Shown: positions 16,042 through 23,653, counted from the first letter of the stretch. The stretch: 28,384 nucleotides of DNA from an uncultured Bacteroidales bacterium (GCA_937877455.1 CALFIU010000072.1:1-28384), one strand, 5' to 3'. A program made the numbers and translations. The notes: generated by a model not told the origin, from the sequence alone.

Positions 16042-17202
16042 ATGAAAAAGAAAAACAGCCAACTGCTACCAGTTGTTAAACGCGCCGTAAGCCAAAGCCG
16101 GCGCGATATTGCCGATTGGCGCAATGCGGTAACCGCCGCACGGCGCGCCGACAATCCGCGCTTTTACCAGTTGCAGGACATCTATCAGATAATTACAGAC
16201 GATGCGCTACTTGCAAGCCAGATTAACAACAGGCACGAGCCAACCGTCGCACACCCGTTTGAACTGGTTGCCGGCGACGGCAAAGTTGATGACAAACTGA
16301 CAGCGCAATTGTGCTCAATCCCCTGTTTTACCGATATTATTAAAGAGATACTGAACTCGGAGCTTTACGGCTACTCCGTTTTGGAACTGGCAAGCCCCGA
16401 CAATTTCACGGTTATAAACCGCCGCAACTTCGACCCCGAAAACGGCTTGTTTTTCCCCGACGCCACCTCCGACAAATCGGTGGCATACCGGCGGCTCAAC
16501 GAGTACGGGCGTTGGATATTGGAATTTTACAGCGGCGGCAACGGCTTGCTCAACAAATGCGTGCCGCATACACTGTTCAAACGCTTTGCGCAAAGTTGTT
16601 GGAGCGAACTCTGCGAAATTTACGGCATTCCGCCCCGATACGTCAAAACCAACACGCAAGACCCCGAAATGCTGAACCGCGCCCAACAGATGCTACAGCA
16701 AATGGGTGCGGCCGCCGCCTTTGTCATCGATACTACTGAAGAGTTTCAGTTTGCCCAAGGCGTGTCAACCAACGGCGATGTGTATAACAACCTCATCCGT
16801 CTCTGCAACAACGAAATATCGCTACTTATCAGCGGCGCAATTATGGGGCAGGACACCGCTAACGGCAACTACTCAAAGGAACAAGCCAGCATCGGTATTT
16901 TAAACCGCCTGATTGCAAGCGACCAGCGTATGGTTGAAATGTACGTCAACAGCATCGTATTGCCGGCGTTTATGCGCCTTGGCTGGCTGCCGCAAAAACA
17001 AGTCGCTTTCCGCTTTGCCGCCACCGAAGACATCGCGGTTCTTTGGCAAATGGTAAAGGATATTATACCATACAAAGACATTGACAATAAATGGCTCACC
17101 GAAAAATTTGGACTGCCTGTAAGCGACAAATTCGCCGCCGGCGATGATAATTTGTCAGTCTTTAAAAAATATCTGACAGCCGATTCCGATTTTTTCGCAT
17201 AG
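16042..17202 (+). CDS. portal protein, DUF935/Mu gp29-like (386 aa)
   Basis: Forms the dodecameric DNA channel at the capsid vertex. Family landmarks: QDIYQIITDDALLASQINNR, HPFELV, SELYGYSVLEL, a central SCWSELCEIYGIPPRYVK, and AIMGQDTANGNYSKEQASIGILNRL. The chain is shorter than Mu gp29 (about 500 aa) but complete through the GGSG-like part. The stop TAG (17200-17202) follows the slippery run T TTT TTC by one codon. The MuF gene continues in the -1 frame with no standard start, so a fused product of about 756 aa is possible. Confidence 0.85.
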   Translation: MKKKNSQLLPVVKRAVSQSRRDIADWRNAVTAARRADNPRFYQLQDIYQIITDDALLASQINNRHEPTVAHPFELVAGDGKVDDKLTAQLCSIPCFTDIIKEILNSELYGYSVLELASPDNFTVINRRNFDPENGLFFPDATSDKSVAYRRLNEYGRWILEFYSGGNGLLNKCVPHTLFKRFAQSCWSELCEIYGIPPRYVKTNTQDPEMLNRAQQMLQQMGAAAAFVIDTTEEFQFAQGVSTNGDVYNNLIRLCNNEISLLISGAIMGQDTANGNYSKEQASIGILNRLIASDQRMVEMYVNSIVLPAFMRLGWLPQKQVAFRFAATEDIAVLWQMVKDIIPYKDIDNKWLTEKFGLPVSDKFAAGDDNLSVFKKYLTADSDFFA

Positions 17203-17231
17203 CGGCGCATCCTGACGGGTGCGGGTGCGCC
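17190..17231 (+). other. putative -1 ribosomal frameshift signal joining portal to MuF protein
   Basis: In the portal frame the sequence reads GAT TTT TTC GCA TAG. The heptamer T TTT TTC (17190-17196) is in the correct phase for a -1 slip. After a 7-nt spacer, GGCGCATCC (17204-17212) pairs with GGGTGCGCC (17223-17231) in a 9-bp stem with one G-U pair and a 10-nt loop. Slippery site, spacer length and stem all fit the known -1 PRF rules. The shifted frame is open to 18311. Confidence 0.65.
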
Positions 17232-18311
17232 GATTGCAGCACAGGTACAATCCAAAAACTTGTATTCCGCGGAAAGCCCACACATAGCGTTGAAGAACTG
17301 TACAGCGGCTACAGCAAGCAATTGAGGCAAGCCGTTAACACCGTATTTGCCGACGGCAACAGCACGCTTGCCGACCAGCTCCGCGCCAACGTCTCACGCT
17401 TCGCCGCCTACAAATCGGCATACGCTGAAACGGCGTTTAACCGCATTTTAAACAGCGATAAAATGACACCCGACGAACGCTCCGCCGCCCTGAAAGCCAC
17501 CGAACTGCGCCTCGCGCGCTGGACTGACGCCGAGTACAACACCGCCACCGCGCGCTGCCGTTCCGCCAAGCAGTTCGATGAGTTTTTAGAACCCGACCGC
17601 AAACGCCTGTTCCCTAATCTGCAATGGATAGCCACACGCAGCGTAACACCGCGCGCCGACCATGCCGCATACGTCGGGCTGGTATTTCCGAAAGGCGACC
17701 CGTTTTGGGATAAGCACCTGCCCGGCTCTGAGTGGAACTGCAAATGCGACATTCAGGAAACAGCCGCCGAGCCGTCAACACAAACACACATCCCCGACCT
17801 GACACCGCCGCGCGGACTTGAGGGCAACCCAGCCAAAACAGGCGAGGTGTTTACCGACAATGTGGGGTATATAAGGAATGCAAGTGCCGATTGGTCCCCT
17901 ATAAAGGAAACTTCCCGCAAGGTAATAAGGCAACAAAATGCCAATTACAGCAAAACCTTCAAAACAAATATTGGTGATGTTTTGGTGGATGAAATAACAA
18001 TTTGGGAAACGTCCAAGGGTGCTTCTTGTTCCGATTCTTATTTTATAAAACAGGAAATAGCCAAAAATATTGGGGGATATATGTCGAAAATCAAATGGAA
18101 AACAACAGATGAAACTATTGATTTGTCGCATAATAAGCACAGTGGCAAATTCTATCAAAGAAAAAAATTGTTTAGCGCAATGAAGGTCGGTCGCCTAACC
18201 ATTAAGAAAATTGATTACAAGGGCAATGAAAAAACATATAACTATCAATTGAAGTTCGGGCGATTCAACGATGACCATTACAACCTTTACTCAATAACAG
18301 AACCAGAATAA
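17196..18311 (+). CDS. MuF-type head morphogenesis protein (gp30-like) with toxin-like C-terminal region
   Basis: The frame is open from about 17166; the first codon after the possible frameshift is CGC at 17196. The N-terminal part contains a Cys cluster (CGCADC) and LYSGYSKQLRQAV, then the MuF core with FWDKHLPGSEWNCKCDI around residue 180. The first ordinary start codon is a TTG at 17322, inside conserved sequence; ATA at 17199 is the only start-like codon before it except CTG 17298. From about 17860 the composition becomes AT-rich and the sequence leaves the MuF core (DNVGYIRNASADW... to YNLYSITEPE). MuF proteins with exchangeable toxin ends are known in temperate phages; no catalytic motif was recognised here. 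Confidence 0.75.
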   Translation, partial: RIAAHPDGCGCADCSTGTIQKLVFRGKPTHSVEELYSGYSKQLRQAVNTVFADGNSTLADQLRANVSRFAAYKSAYAETAFNRILNSDKMTPDERSAALKATELRLARWTDAEYNTATARCRSAKQFDEFLEPDRKRLFPNLQWIATRSVTPRADHAAYVGLVFPKGDPFWDKHLPGSEWNCKCDIQETAAEPSTQTHIPDLTPPRGLEGNPAKTGEVFTDNVGYIRNASADWSPIKETSRKVIRQQNANYSKTFKTNIGDVLVDEITIWETSKGASCSDSYFIKQEIAKNIGGYMSKIKWKTTDETIDLSHNKHSGKFYQRKKLFSAMKVGRLTIKKIDYKGNEKTYNYQLKFGRFNDDHYNLYSITEPE

Positions 18312-18376
18312 AAAAGAGCCGCAGGGGAACAAGGGATTCCCTCACACTCGACTCTCACCGCAAACATACAAAAAAA

Positions 18377-18883
18377 ATGAATTACGGACTACCATATAAA
18401 GGTTCAAAAGGTAAAATAGCCGCCGAAATTGTAAATCGGATGCCCCCTGCCACGCATTTCTACGATGTGTTTGCGGGAGGTTGCGCCGTCGCACACGCCG
18501 CCATTCTGTCAGACAAATACAAGGTGGTGCACATCAACGACATTGAGCCGACCCCTCAGTTCTTTGTCCGCTGCTTAAACGGCGAGTTAGCCGGCGAAAA
18601 GCGGATAATCACCCGCGACGAGTTCCACCAGCTTAAAAGCTCCGACCTTTATGCCGCGCTTGCATGGTCGTTTGGTAACAACGCAAAGGACTATCTTTGG
18701 GGCGATGACATCGCCCCCCTCAAACTGGAGGCTTGCCGCATGCTGCTTGCAGACACGTGGCAACAGCGTCGGCAGCTTGGCAGCAAGAGATACGCTGCAC
18801 CTACTCAAGTAACAATAAAACGCTTAAACGCACCGAAAAATTGTTTTCCAACCTTTCGTGTTTTCCGTGTTTTTCGTAGTTAA
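18377..18883 (+). pseudogene. truncated D12-class DNA adenine methylase
   Basis: The N-terminal half is typical: PYKGSKGKIAAEI (AdoMet-binding start), FYDVFAGGCAVAHAAI (motif I), and HINDIEPTPQ, then SFGNNAKDYLWGDD. The family needs a later catalytic DPPY motif, which is absent: the frame ends with an unrelated basic tail (TIKRLNAPKNCFPTFRVFRVF). I found no DPPY in the other frames before 18900. The gene is therefore probably inactive, a deletion remnant. A full copy would protect phage DNA from restriction. The 65-bp gap before it holds a short GGGAA/TTCCC inverted repeat. Confidence 0.75.
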
Positions 18884-18901
18884 TCCTAACCTTTAACCAC
18901 C

Positions 18902-19333
18902 ATGACCCCCGACGAGTTCCAATCGAAATTAACCGGCATAACAGTCGAAATAAACAGGGCTGTAAACCACGATTTGCCGCTTATTGTCGGCAACAAGGCT
19001 GTTGACATGTTCAAGCAGAATTTCCAAGAGGAGGGATTTTTCGGCGGCAAATGGAAAGATGTGAAGCGGCGCACCAATCCGCCAAAGCGCACCCGCCACC
19101 CCGCCGACGCCCGCCGTAAGATTCTTACAGGGCGCACCGCCAACCTCGGCCGCTCAATCCGCAATAAGGTGCAGCGCGGCTTGGCTGTCATATACAGCGA
19201 TGCCCCATACGCTCCATACCACAACGAGGGCACACCACGCATCCCGCAACGCCAATTTATAGGCGACCACCCGAAATTGAGGCGCATGGTGCAAAACGAA
19301 ATAGAACGCCGGCTCGGCCGGATATTCAAATAA
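18902..19333 (+). CDS. gpG-like virion morphogenesis / tail completion protein (143 aa)
   Basis: Matches the pattern of the phage virion morphogenesis family (Mu gpG, P2 gpS-like): GGKWKDVKRRT, then ILTGRTANLGRSIRNKV, and APYAPYHNEGT with IPQRQFIG near the end. It would help join head and tail. It follows the methylase remnant by 18 nt and is followed at 20 nt by the next gene in the same direction. Length is usual for the family. Confidence 0.85.
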   Translation: MTPDEFQSKLTGITVEINRAVNHDLPLIVGNKAVDMFKQNFQEEGFFGGKWKDVKRRTNPPKRTRHPADARRKILTGRTANLGRSIRNKVQRGLAVIYSDAPYAPYHNEGTPRIPQRQFIGDHPKLRRMVQNEIERRLGRIFK

Positions 19334-19353
19334 CAACCTAAAATCATAATGCT

Positions 19354-19800
19354 ATGAAACAGTATTTTCAGAATCTCAAAAGCCAGTTGCAAACCGTCGG
19401 CGCATTGCGCACCGTCGATGCGGCGTGGGGACAGCTCAACTACGAGCAGCCGCCCGTCAAATTTCCGTGCGCTCTTATCGACATGAACAGCACCAGCATT
19501 GCGCAGGTAAAGCCAAACCAGACACGCATACATGCCGACATCAACATTACAGTCGCCGACATACGCTACAATCTGAACCCCGCCGACAGCTTCAATATCT
19601 TCGATGTTGTCGAGCAGGTGATTGAGGCTCTAATGGATTGGACTGACGGACGCTTCACACGCCTCACGTTAGCCAATATTTCGCCCGTTACAAGCGTTCC
19701 CGGCTTTTGCGCCTACGTTCTTACATTTAACACCATTTTCGGCATTGTGCCGCCCGAAACAGCGGCGGAAACAGAGCCGGAAACAACCGACCAAGAATAA
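19354..19800 (+). CDS. tail terminator-like protein (gp37-like, 148 aa)
   Basis: Small alpha/beta protein with an N-terminal helix (QYFQNLKSQLQTVGALRTVDAAWGQL), a strand region FPCALIDMNSTS, and a helix DSFNIFDVVEQVIEALMDW, in keeping with tail terminator or Mu gp37-type proteins. It sits after the gpG-like gene, the place where Mu-like phages keep their gp37/tail-joining genes. The acidic C-terminus (AETEPETTDQE) is likely disordered. The family call is from fold pattern and position, not a strong motif. Confidence 0.6.
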   Translation: MKQYFQNLKSQLQTVGALRTVDAAWGQLNYEQPPVKFPCALIDMNSTSIAQVKPNQTRIHADINITVADIRYNLNPADSFNIFDVVEQVIEALMDWTDGRFTRLTLANISPVTSVPGFCAYVLTFNTIFGIVPPETAAETEPETTDQE

Positions 19801-19818
19801 CCAAACACCCCGACAACA

Positions 19819-21339
19819 ATGCAATCATATCAGCAAATCATTAAAAGCCAGCTATACCAAGAATGGCGAGCCGACCACGAGCGCATCCAAAGCGGACGGA
19901 TGTTCACACACACCAACACCGATACGGAGCGCGACAAGCGCATAGCACGCGCAAGGCGGAATTATAACTACTTTGTAAGCACCTATTTCCCCGAAGTGGC
20001 AAAAACCGACTGCGCGCGCTTTCAGATTGACGCGGCCAACTACATTCTGAAGAACCCGAACGCCCGCGCCGTATTTGAGTGGGCGCGCGGACACGCCAAA
20101 TCAACACACATGGGCGTTTTTGTCCCGATGTGGCTTATGATACAGCCCAAACGCCAGTTCTCAACTATGGTACTGGTGGGCAAATCGGAAGAGAGTGCCA
20201 CTCGCCTGTTAGCCGACCTTCAGGCGCAATTGGAATTTAACACGCTGTTTGAGGCTGACTTCGGAAAACAGATGAAAGAGGGCAACTGGGCGGAGGGCGA
20301 GTTCACAACGCAGGGCGACTACCATTTTACGGCTATCGGACGCGGACAAAGCCCCCGCGGTCTCAAACACAACGGACACCGACCCGACTACATCGTTATT
20401 GACGACCTCGACGACGACGAAATGGTGCGTAACGAGCAGCGTGTGTCAAAGCTTACAGAGTGGGTGCTCTCCGCACTGTTTGGCGCAATGGAAGCGGGGC
20501 GCGGTCGTTTCATAATGGTCGGCAACCGTATAGCGAAGCGGTCGGTGCTTACTAACATCATTGAGCGTCCCAATGTCTATCATACGCGCGTCAACATTCT
20601 CGACCGCAACGGCAACCCCTCGTGGCCTGAGAACTACCAGCCCGGCGAAATAGCCGAAATGCGCCAGATAATGGGCGAGCGCAATTTCCAAAAGGAATAT
20701 ATGAACAACCCGACCACCGAGGGTGCGATATTCCGTGCGAAGGACATCCGTTTCGGACATATTCTGCCGTTGAAAGATTACAAGCAGCTGATTTGCTACA
20801 CCGACCCAAGTTTCAAGAACTCGGCAACAGCCGACTATAAGGCGACAATGTTAGTCGGCAAAACCCCCGACGGACATTTCCACCTTATTAAAGCCTTCGC
20901 CGACCAGACAAGTGTAAGCACAATGATAAACTGGCATTATCAGATAATGGACTATGTGGCAGGGCGTGTGCCTGTAATGTACTATATGGAAGCCAATTTT
21001 ATGCAGGATTTGATGCTCGACGAGTTCCGGAAGGTTGGCGATGCCGTTGGCAACCATGTGCCGATACGCGGCGACAATCGCAAAAAACCCGACAAATTCG
21101 CACGCATTGAGGCGATGCAGCCGCTATTTGAGCGCGGGCTTGTCATCTTTAACGAAGCCGAAAAAGACGAGCCGGGCGTTCAAGTTCTTATTGAGCAGCT
21201 GCTGATGTTCGAGCGCGGCAGCCGCTCGCACGATGATGCCCCCGACGCTCTCGAAAGTGCCATTTGGATACTGAGCCAGCGCACACGGACAAACAACACG
21301 GCTTTCGCCTATATACCGCGCACGCAGCGCAAATTCTAA
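19819..21339 (+). CDS. terminase large subunit (Mu gp28-like, 506 aa)
   Basis: Packaging ATPase-nuclease. Residues 89-96 carry a Walker A-like ARGHAKST, and 191-199 carry Walker B YIVIDDLDD. The C-terminal nuclease domain shows ICYTDPSF with a predicted catalytic Asp at 329 and a late DDAPDALE segment. It is last in the rightward operon, an unusual place: in Mu the terminase genes precede the portal. A perfect hairpin terminator follows at 21356. Its small partner is encoded in the opposite operon. Confidence 0.9.
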   Translation: MQSYQQIIKSQLYQEWRADHERIQSGRMFTHTNTDTERDKRIARARRNYNYFVSTYFPEVAKTDCARFQIDAANYILKNPNARAVFEWARGHAKSTHMGVFVPMWLMIQPKRQFSTMVLVGKSEESATRLLADLQAQLEFNTLFEADFGKQMKEGNWAEGEFTTQGDYHFTAIGRGQSPRGLKHNGHRPDYIVIDDLDDDEMVRNEQRVSKLTEWVLSALFGAMEAGRGRFIMVGNRIAKRSVLTNIIERPNVYHTRVNILDRNGNPSWPENYQPGEIAEMRQIMGERNFQKEYMNNPTTEGAIFRAKDIRFGHILPLKDYKQLICYTDPSFKNSATADYKATMLVGKTPDGHFHLIKAFADQTSVSTMINWHYQIMDYVAGRVPVMYYMEANFMQDLMLDEFRKVGDAVGNHVPIRGDNRKKPDKFARIEAMQPLFERGLVIFNEAEKDEPGVQVLIEQLLMFERGSRSHDDAPDALESAIWILSQRTRTNNTAFAYIPRTQRKF

Positions 21340-21355
21340 TAGATTTTAGTAAACG

Positions 21356-21392
21356 AAAAACGCCGTTTAAACATACTTTAAACGGCGTTTTT
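21356..21392. terminator. bidirectional Rho-independent terminator between converging operons
   Basis: AAAAACGCCGTTTAAA (21356-21371) and TTTAAACGGCGTTTTT (21377-21392) are perfectly complementary, with a 5-nt loop. The A-run on one side and T-run on the other make it work on both strands. It separates the rightward head operon from the leftward early operon. Confidence 0.9.
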
Positions 21393-21411
21393 TTTGCGTT
21401 TTGGGGCTTCG

Positions 21412-21690
21412 CTAATAATCATCAAACAAACGCAACTGACGCTTGTCCTCGCTATCGGTGCGCAGTTTGCGCTTTTTCCGCTCCACACGGTTCGCACCAT
21501 TGCCGATGTAGCCGTCGATGCCGATGGCTATCTCAATAAGCCGGTAGAACGTTCCCTCCGACATCGGATAGACAGCGTAAACCTTGCGCCTATAGACATC
21601 TATCAGCGACCCGCGTTGGCTGTTCGGCTCATAGTACTCATCAACAATCCGCTTGATGTTTAATGCCATTTTGATTTTATTAGCGTGCAT
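21412..21690 (-). CDS. small hypothetical protein (92 aa), last gene of early operon
   Basis: Contains KRIVDEYYEPNSQRGSLIDVYRRKVYAVYPMSEGTFYRLIEIAIGIDGYIG and a basic tail (RVERKKRKLRTDSE). The middle, SEGTFYRLIEIA, may be a DNA-binding helix, but no family was recognised. Starts are possible at 21690 or 21669 (MALNIK), and the second gives the more compact product. It lies 13 nt (or 34) after the DnaA domain IV gene. Given its place at the end of the early operon, a middle-operon role such as regulator is possible. Confidence 0.6.
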   Translation of the reverse strand: MHANKIKMALNIKRIVDEYYEPNSQRGSLIDVYRRKVYAVYPMSEGTFYRLIEIAIGIDGYIGNGANRVERKKRKLRTDSEDKRQLRLFDDY

Positions 21691-21703
21691 TTGTTCCCCT
21701 TTT

Positions 21704-22024
21704 TCAAATTTTCAGCTTATCAATTAACGGCTGCCAGCAAGCCCTGAACTCCCGATTGTTGGCAAGCAGCGCGCATACCGTTTGCACCGAGTGTGTTACG
21801 CTTGCGTGGTCAATCCCGAATATTGCGCCAATCTTTGTGGTTGTGTAGTTGGTGCGAAGGCGCAGAATGTAGCAAGCCACCTGCCGAGCCTCGCACACCT
21901 CGCGGCGGCGCGTGCGCTCCGTAATGTCAGGAACACCGGCCCACGCCTCTATTTCGCTCTTTACATACTCCACATAGTCGGGCGAACACGGACGGACAAT
22001 TGCAGGTATCATCCAGTAATTCAT
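21704..22024 (-). CDS. stand-alone DnaA domain IV-like DNA-binding protein (106 aa)
   Basis: The sequence REVCEARQVACYILRLRTNY followed by KIGAIFGIDHASVTHSV (signature at residues 65-80) is close to the C-terminal DNA-binding domain of DnaA (box recognition helix with DHxSV/T). No AAA domain is present. The ATG at 22024 is taken because the upstream extension begins at a TTG. In this phage class the place of the late activator Mor/C is at the early operon's end, so this protein is a candidate regulator of late genes; that is inference, and a replication role is equally possible. Confidence 0.75.
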   Translation of the reverse strand: MNYWMIPAIVRPCSPDYVEYVKSEIEAWAGVPDITERTRRREVCEARQVACYILRLRTNYTTTKIGAIFGIDHASVTHSVQTVCALLANNREFRACWQPLIDKLKI

Positions 22025-22038
22025 AATTAACAAATTTG

Positions 22039-22287
22039 TTAATTGGTTTTACGTTTCTTTTTCATCTCCAACTGGTGCTGCTCGTTCAGTTCGTCGGCTT
22101 TGCCCTCAGCCCACGAGCGGCGGTTGTAGCAGTAGTCGGTAAAGTCATAATCAAACGCGCCTGTTTCGGTTACGCATTTAAGGCGTACCACCTTGTACGG
22201 GTCCGTCGCCTTAAACTCCTGATTCCAACGCACCGCAAACGGCTTGTTCTCTATTATCCATTGCATTTTTTGCTCTCGTGTCAACAT
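22039..22287 (-). CDS. hypothetical protein (82 aa)
   Basis: Short charged protein, MLTREQKMQWIIENKPFAVR at the start and a basic tail (EMKKKRKTN). The middle has WNQEFKATDPYKVVRLKCVT and FDYDFTDYCYNRRSWAEG, rich in aromatics. No family recognised. It is in the early operon, 14 nt before the DnaA-like gene. The leader upstream (22290-22312) is the 23-nt AT-rich element also found before another gene. Confidence 0.55.
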   Translation of the reverse strand: MLTREQKMQWIIENKPFAVRWNQEFKATDPYKVVRLKCVTETGAFDYDFTDYCYNRRSWAEGKADELNEQHQLEMKKKRKTN

Positions 22288-22289
22288 GA

Positions 22290-22360
22290 ATTTTTAATTT
22301 TTAATTGTTAATTTTTAATGAAATTGCGGATGCGTTTGCATTGGAACGCACCCGCAATTT
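22290..22360. repeat. intergenic AT-rich 23-nt element with adjacent GC-rich hairpin (first copy)
   Basis: Positions 22290-22312 hold a 23-nt A/T element that occurs again, exactly, at 23325-23347. At 22321-22336 and 22345-22360 lie inverted arms (AAATTGCGGATGCGTT and AACGCACCCGCAATTT) with one mismatch and an 8-nt loop. No T-run follows on the transcribed strand, so the hairpin is probably not a terminator; it may protect or process the early mRNA. Confidence 0.7.
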
Positions 22361-22384
22361 TAATCGGTTGCAATCATTGCTCCC

Positions 22385-22846
22385 CTACTCCTCCACGGCT
22401 GTCAATTGCGCCATCACTTCGCTTTTGCGCTGCTCCGCCCACTTCTTGTTTATGATGCAGAGACTTACGTATGCGTCGCGTTTCGCACGTATGGTCTCAC
22501 GGATGCGGTCGCAGTCGTAGCGGTAGTTGCTTTTCAGGTCGGAAAGGTTGCGCTGGCTGTAGCGTTCTTTCATATAGGTGTCCTGTATCTCGATGCTGTA
22601 CTCCGCCAACCCTTGCCGGCGCAAATGGTTGCGTGTGGCCACTTGCTGGTCGAGTTCCGACAATAGCAGCTCTTTTTCGGCATGATAGTCTGACTGTATG
22701 CCGTCCAGTTCCTTGCATAGCCGTTGGCGGTCGGCGTTGTACTGTTTAAGTGCCTCGTGGTTGCGCTCAGCCAGTTCAATGTTGATTTTGCCGAGTTCTC
22801 TTTCACGCTCCCATTGCAATTTTTGCTTGTTTTCAATTGTTTCCAT
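22385..22846 (-). CDS. coiled-coil early protein of unknown function (153 aa)
   Basis: Almost entirely helical and charged: KQKLQWERERELGKINIELAERNHEALK, then DRQRLCKELDGIQSDYHAEKELLLSELDQQVATR, consistent with a long coiled coil. No motif for enzyme or DNA binding is evident. It follows the Gam-like gene by 23 nt on the same strand. Mu-like early regions contain several such small non-essential genes; assignment is not possible from sequence alone. Confidence 0.55.
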   Translation of the reverse strand: METIENKQKLQWERERELGKINIELAERNHEALKQYNADRQRLCKELDGIQSDYHAEKELLLSELDQQVATRNHLRRQGLAEYSIEIQDTYMKERYSQRNLSDLKSNYRYDCDRIRETIRAKRDAYVSLCIINKKWAEQRKSEVMAQLTAVEE

Positions 22847-22869
22847 AATACTTGATTTTTAATTGATTT

Positions 22870-23268
22870 TTAACAATAGATTTTAAGTGTCTCGACATTG
22901 CGCAGTTGCACAAACTTGCTATGGCGGTCGAGCAGGCGCAATACCTCCATATTGCCGTCGGCGGCTGCCTGTGCAAGTGCTTTTTCGTTAATCTTGGTAA
23001 CAAAAAATGCGTCGCCTGTGCGGTCGTGTAGGTACTTGGCAAACTGTTCCAAGTCGGCTTTTGCGCCGTGCAGTTTGCGCATGGTGCTCACACCGATAAA
23101 CACACCGTTCTCAAACTTCAGCTGGTTGTCGTCGTCAAATTCGAGGCGGTTATCCTCAGCATACTGTTTCAACTCTTTTTCAATCGGCTTCAACACCGAT
23201 TCCAACGCTGCAATTTCGGCTGCCACCTCTTTGTAGCGGACAGCCAGTTTTTCAATTTTCTTGTCCAT
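22870..23268 (-). CDS. Gam-like host nuclease inhibitor / DNA-end-binding protein (132 aa)
   Basis: Starts MDKKIEKLAVRYKEVAAEIA, then helical ALESVLKPIEKELKQYAEDNRLEF with a following LKFENGVFIGVSTMRKL strand block, and ends with FFVTKINEKALAQAAADGNMEVLRLLDRH. This long-helix, NGV beta, C-terminal-helix layout resembles phage Gam proteins (Ku-like), which shield linear DNA from exonucleases. Start chosen at ATG 23268; the extension upstream lacks conserved features. Shorter than Mu Gam (about 174 aa). The fit is moderate. Confidence 0.6.
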   Translation of the reverse strand: MDKKIEKLAVRYKEVAAEIAALESVLKPIEKELKQYAEDNRLEFDDDNQLKFENGVFIGVSTMRKLHGAKADLEQFAKYLHDRTGDAFFVTKINEKALAQAAADGNMEVLRLLDRHSKFVQLRNVETLKIYC

Positions 23269-23298
23269 AAATTTTTGTTTTAAAAGGTTATTGACTAT

Positions 23299-23347
23299 TG
23301 TAGGGCGCATCATCGCGCCCCTACATTTTTAATTTTTAATTGTTAAT
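23299..23347. repeat. intergenic GC-rich hairpin plus the same 23-nt AT-rich element (second copy)
   Basis: TGTAGGGCGC (23299-23308) pairs with GCGCCCCTACA (23315-23325) with a single bulged base; loop ATCATC. It is followed by the 23-nt element at 23325-23347, identical to 22290-22312. The pairing is strong, and on the plus strand the T-rich stretch after it would look like a terminator, but the operon runs the other way. Confidence 0.7.
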
Positions 23348-23617
23348 TCATTTGCTTAATCCCCTGCTGTTCCGGAGAGGTGCTACGCTGGCAAAGTCCA
23401 CCGCCGAGTAGTGGCAGTTGCCCACATTTTTGCGCGCATCAAGGCGTCGCTCGATGCCGTTCAGCTCTTTGATGTTCCGCACGTAACCGGCGATATCGCC
23501 TTGCTCGGCGCATCGCAGAGCGGCGGCATACAGCTGTTTGGCTTTGCTCTCCATTATGGCGGTTGAGTGTGTGAACGCTTCGCTGAAGCGCAGGGCGTTT
23601 TTTCCTTCTTTTTTCAT
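23348..23617 (-). CDS. hypothetical early protein (89 aa)
   Basis: Helical protein with MESKAKQLYAAALRCAEQGDIAGYVRNIKELNGIERRLDARKNVG in the middle; no family recognised. ATG at 23617 is upstream of this; a second ATG at the MESK position is an alternative start. It follows the gp16-like gene after 51 nt of intergenic sequence that includes a perfect GC-rich hairpin. Confidence 0.5.
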   Translation of the reverse strand: MKKEGKNALRFSEAFTHSTAIMESKAKQLYAAALRCAEQGDIAGYVRNIKELNGIERRLDARKNVGNCHYSAVDFASVAPLRNSRGLSK

Positions 23618-23634
23618 TTCGTTCGTTTTTAGCC

Positions 23635-23653
23635 GGACGCACGCGGTGCGTCC
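23635..23653. repeat. intergenic hairpin (third) between gp16-like gene and 89-aa gene
   Basis: GGACGCAC (23635-23642) pairs perfectly with GTGCGTCC (23646-23653) with a 3-nt GCG loop. After it, AATTGTTAATTCATT (23664-23678) repeats the sequence at 23338-23352. Hairpins plus this AT-rich tail recur in three early intergenic gaps. Confidence 0.75.

Noticed and set aside
18312..18376. Terminator after the MuF gene
   Set aside because: A short GGGAA/TTCCC inverted repeat is present, but there is no T-run on the transcribed strand and the operon continues.
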